In this document: positions 5,673 to 7,397 of the stretch, piece after piece
How the letters are laid out: each line of letters starts with the position of its first letter
How positions within the stretch are numbered: position 1 is the stretch's first letter
Source of the DNA: an uncultured Bacillota bacterium
Lineage (GTDB): Bacteria > Bacillota_A > Clostridia > Peptostreptococcales > Anaerovoracaceae
DNA: 7,397 bases
Assembly: GCA_946628525.1 (NCBI GenBank)
Contig: CAMOWO010000034.1
Span: forward strand, 1-7,397
Direction of reading: 5' to 3'
Made by a program: the position numbers and the translations under genes
The notes under the pieces: model-generated
What the model was told of the DNA's origin: nothing
The model's input: only the letters and a program-made list of their open reading frames with translations
Databases searched by the model: none

Positions 5673-6452
5673 ATGGAATACAAACACATTTTATTCGAAG
5701 TAACGGAGGGCGTCGGTCTGGTGACCATGAACAGGCCGGAGGCTCTCAACGCACTGAATCTGGAAGTGGTGGCGGAACTGGACGATCTTTTCGGGCGCAT
5801 CGACAGCGATCCGGAGGTCAAGGTGGCCGTCATCACCGGGGCAGGAAGGTCCTTCATCGCAGGGGCGGACATCGAGGAGATGGGAAGGCTCACAGGCGAT
5901 GAGGGAAGAGAGATGGTCCTCAAAGGACATCACCTTATGAGCAGGATCGAGAACAACCGCAAGCCGGTCATCGCAGCCATCAACGGGTATTCCCTCGGCG
6001 GCGGCAACGAGCTTGCCATGTCGTGCGACTTCAGGATCGCGTCAGAAAAGGCCAAGTTCGGTCAGCCGGAAGTGGGCCTGGGGATCATCCCGGGATACGG
6101 CGGGACCCAGCGGCTGCCGCGTCTCGTAGGCAAAGGGATGGCGAAGAAGCTCATTCTTTGCGCGGAGACGATCGATGCGCAGGAAGCGCTGAGGATCGGG
6201 CTCGTGGACCAGGTGGTGGCGCCGGAAGAGCTGATGGATACAGTGATGGCGCTTGCAAAGAAGATCTGCACCATGGCGCCGATCGCCATCGATGTGGCGA
6301 AATCCGCCATCAACAGCGGCCTTCAGTGCGATCTGAAGACAGGTCTTCGCATTGAGACCGAGTCCTTCTACAGAGCGTTTGCGTCGGAAGACCGAGTCGA
6401 GGGGATGCACGCTTTCGTGGAGAAGAGACCGGCGAAGTTTAAGAACAAATAG
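5673..6452 (+). CDS. Enoyl-CoA hydratase / crotonase (short-chain 3-hydroxyacyl-CoA dehydratase type)
   Basis: A 259-residue cytosolic crotonase-fold enzyme predicted to add water reversibly to 2-enoyl-CoA. The oxyanion-hole segments AGADI at 63-67 and GGG at 109-111 are intact, and both catalytic glutamates of hydratases are present (Glu113 in GGGNELAMSCD and Glu133 in QPEVGLGIIPGYGGTQRLPR). The C-terminal helix region ends in FVEKRPAKFKNK, typical for the family. The profile is that of classical crotonases used in butyrate-type fermentation or fatty acid degradation. The usual partners (thiolase, 3-hydroxybutyryl-CoA dehydrogenase, acyl-CoA dehydrogenase) are not in the window. It follows iorB after 59 nt on the same strand and could be co-transcribed, with a hairpin in the gap. 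Substrate chain length, or a role in aromatic acyl-CoA metabolism, cannot be decided here. Confidence 0.94.
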   Translation: MEYKHILFEVTEGVGLVTMNRPEALNALNLEVVAELDDLFGRIDSDPEVKVAVITGAGRSFIAGADIEEMGRLTGDEGREMVLKGHHLMSRIENNRKPVIAAINGYSLGGGNELAMSCDFRIASEKAKFGQPEVGLGIIPGYGGTQRLPRLVGKGMAKKLILCAETIDAQEALRIGLVDQVVAPEELMDTVMALAKKICTMAPIAIDVAKSAINSGLQCDLKTGLRIETESFYRAFASEDRVEGMHAFVEKRPAKFKNK

Positions 6453-6493
6453 CATATAATTTTTCTGATACAAGCCATAGGATGTCATTTTGG

Positions 6494-6508
6494 AAGGAGG
6501 TAGGAAGG
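6494..6508 (+). promoter_or_regulatory. Ribosome binding site region of the sortase gene
   Basis: AAGGAGG at 6494-6500 is a strong site but 13 bases from ATG at 6514. A second purine-rich AGGAAGG at 6502-6508 lies five bases from it. Both favour the ATG at 6514 over an in-frame TTG at 6490, which precedes the ribosome binding site and so cannot use it. Confidence 0.65.
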
Positions 6509-6513
6509 CAAAC

Positions 6514-7287
6514 ATGGGAGCTGTAAGGAAATTCGTCATATTCGTCTGCCTTATCGTTTTCCTCGGTTCAGGCGGATATATAGCTAAATATTTCATCGAT
6601 GCCTACAGAGATATGGGTGATCTCACATCTCTCAAAGACATGGAGATGCTCCAGGATCTCAGGACAGACAAAGGGACGATCATCGGTAAATACGTTCCGA
6701 TCTGGCAGAAGAACAACGACCTCATCGGATGGATAACAGTGGACGGGACGAAGATCGACTTCCCGGTGATGCAGACGCCGAATGATCCCGAGTACTACCT
6801 CAGGCGCGATTTCGATGGGGAGTCTTCCATGGGCGGCGTTCCGTTTATGGACGCGGCCAGCGATATATTCCTGCCGACCTCCAACTTCCTGATCTACGGC
6901 CACAACATGATGAACGGGACCATGTTCCACGATCTGGTGAAATACGAGGATCCCGAGTTCTATAAGGAGCACAGCACGATCCACTTCGACACCATCTACA
7001 AAGGCGGCCAGGGGACGTACACTGTCATAGCCGCCGGCTACTCGAGGATCAAGGACGTGGAAGACCAGGGATTCAAGTACTACCAGTGCGCCGGCATAAC
7101 GACGCAGGAAGAGTTCGACGCCTACGTTCAGGGGGTCAAGTCCGAAAGCAACTACGATACGGGCATCGTGCCGCAGTACGGGGAGCAGCTCATCACCCTG
7201 AGCACATGTACGAATGACAGCAACGACGGAAGATTCTATGTGGTAGCAGTGAGGACAGATGCCAAAGCGCGTCCGCCACTGTTCTAA
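6514..7287 (+). CDS. srtB: Class B sortase (membrane-anchored cysteine transpeptidase)
   Basis: A 257-residue surface enzyme that cleaves a sorting motif in exported proteins and joins them to the cell wall or to each other. One N-terminal membrane segment at about 7-25 acts as an uncleaved signal anchor, followed by a linker and the sortase domain from about residue 58 to 250. The catalytic triad is visible: His130 in IYGHNM, Cys232 in LSTCT, and Arg240 in GRFYVVA. The segments IGWITVDGTKIDFPVMQ (71-87) and YYLRRDFDGESSMGGVPFMD (94-113) are typical of class B. The preceding crotonase gene ends 61 bases upstream and is unrelated in function. A lone TATAAT at 6455-6460 hints at a separate promoter but lacks a -35 box. 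No substrate with a sorting signal or pilus gene lies in the window, so the class is clear but the target is unknown. Confidence 0.93.
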   Translation: MGAVRKFVIFVCLIVFLGSGGYIAKYFIDAYRDMGDLTSLKDMEMLQDLRTDKGTIIGKYVPIWQKNNDLIGWITVDGTKIDFPVMQTPNDPEYYLRRDFDGESSMGGVPFMDAASDIFLPTSNFLIYGHNMMNGTMFHDLVKYEDPEFYKEHSTIHFDTIYKGGQGTYTVIAAGYSRIKDVEDQGFKYYQCAGITTQEEFDAYVQGVKSESNYDTGIVPQYGEQLITLSTCTNDSNDGRFYVVAVRTDAKARPPLF

Positions 7288-7300
7288 TGAGATATGACCG

Positions 7301-7347
7301 AAAGGAGTGTCACTTCAGAGTAAAATCTGATGTGCCGCTCCTTTTTT
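7301..7347 (+). terminator. Strong intrinsic terminator after the sortase gene
   Basis: AAAGGAG at 7301-7307 pairs with CTCCTTT at 7338-7344. The stem continues through CAC (7311-7313) with GTG (7332-7334) and TCAGA (7315-7319) with TCTGA (7326-7330), around a GTAAAA loop. A run of six T follows at 7342-7347. It lies 13 bases after the stop codon and ends the rightward transcription unit. Confidence 0.9.
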
Positions 7348-7397
7348 AGTACCATGAAAGTGTAGTTGACAGAGATCATTCTCTGCAGCTGCACTTG
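7348..7397. other. Intergenic tail at the window edge
   Basis: Fifty bases beyond the terminator carry no recognisable gene. CAGAGA at 7370-7375 and TCTCTG at 7380-7385 can form a small hairpin, and a consensus TTGACA occurs at 7366-7371 without a visible -10 box before the window ends. Confidence 0.4.

Noticed and set aside
6455..6460. TATAAT as a sortase promoter
   Set aside because: The -10 match is perfect, but none of the 15-18 base spacings gives a -35 box and there is no extended TG, so it is mentioned only as a hint.
7366..7371. TTGACA as a promoter for a gene to the right
   Set aside because: A spacer of 17 bases leads to CTGCAC, not a -10 box, and the window ends before a gene can be seen.

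Overview
The window looks like the chromosome of an anaerobic, amino-acid-fermenting Gram-positive bacterium of the Clostridia (Bacillota). The grounds are strong AAGGAGG-type ribosome binding sites, a ferredoxin-linked indolepyruvate oxidoreductase, a class B sortase and moderately GC-rich coding DNA. Placement below class, for example in Anaerovoracaceae, is only a guess.

Layout. From the left edge to 803 (+ strand) are the 3' end of a phenylacetate-CoA ligase gene (paaK family) and a tandem ACT-domain protein, apparently one operon. From 804 to 1186 there is no gene. This gap holds an AT-rich, highly structured element (about 830-1106) and then the terminator of the opposing operon. From 1187 to 3110 (- strand) is a two-gene purine salvage operon, apt followed by an NCS2-family purine permease, with its own promoter and a structured leader. 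From 3307 to 7287 (+ strand) are iorA, iorB, a crotonase-family enoyl-CoA hydratase and a class B sortase, closed by a strong terminator at 7301-7347. The last 50 bases hold no recognisable gene.

How the genes fit together. IorA and IorB together oxidatively decarboxylate arylpyruvates (from Trp, Phe and Tyr) to arylacetyl-CoA, reducing ferredoxin. A PaaK-type ligase interconverts arylacetate and arylacetyl-CoA, and the ACT protein is a likely amino-acid sensor for that route. These parts form one aromatic amino acid fermentation module, here split by the oppositely oriented apt-permease operon and the structured element. The crotonase gene follows iorB closely and may be co-transcribed. The sortase is probably a separate cell-surface function.

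The most unusual item is the element at 830-1106. An outer 29/30-nt inverted repeat encloses three further hairpins, giving a cloverleaf-like layout. The heptamer GGTATTA occurs eight times, four in each orientation, and each of the four stems contains exactly one opposed pair. It resembles a MITE or a structured intergenic repeat, but I do not recognise a named family.
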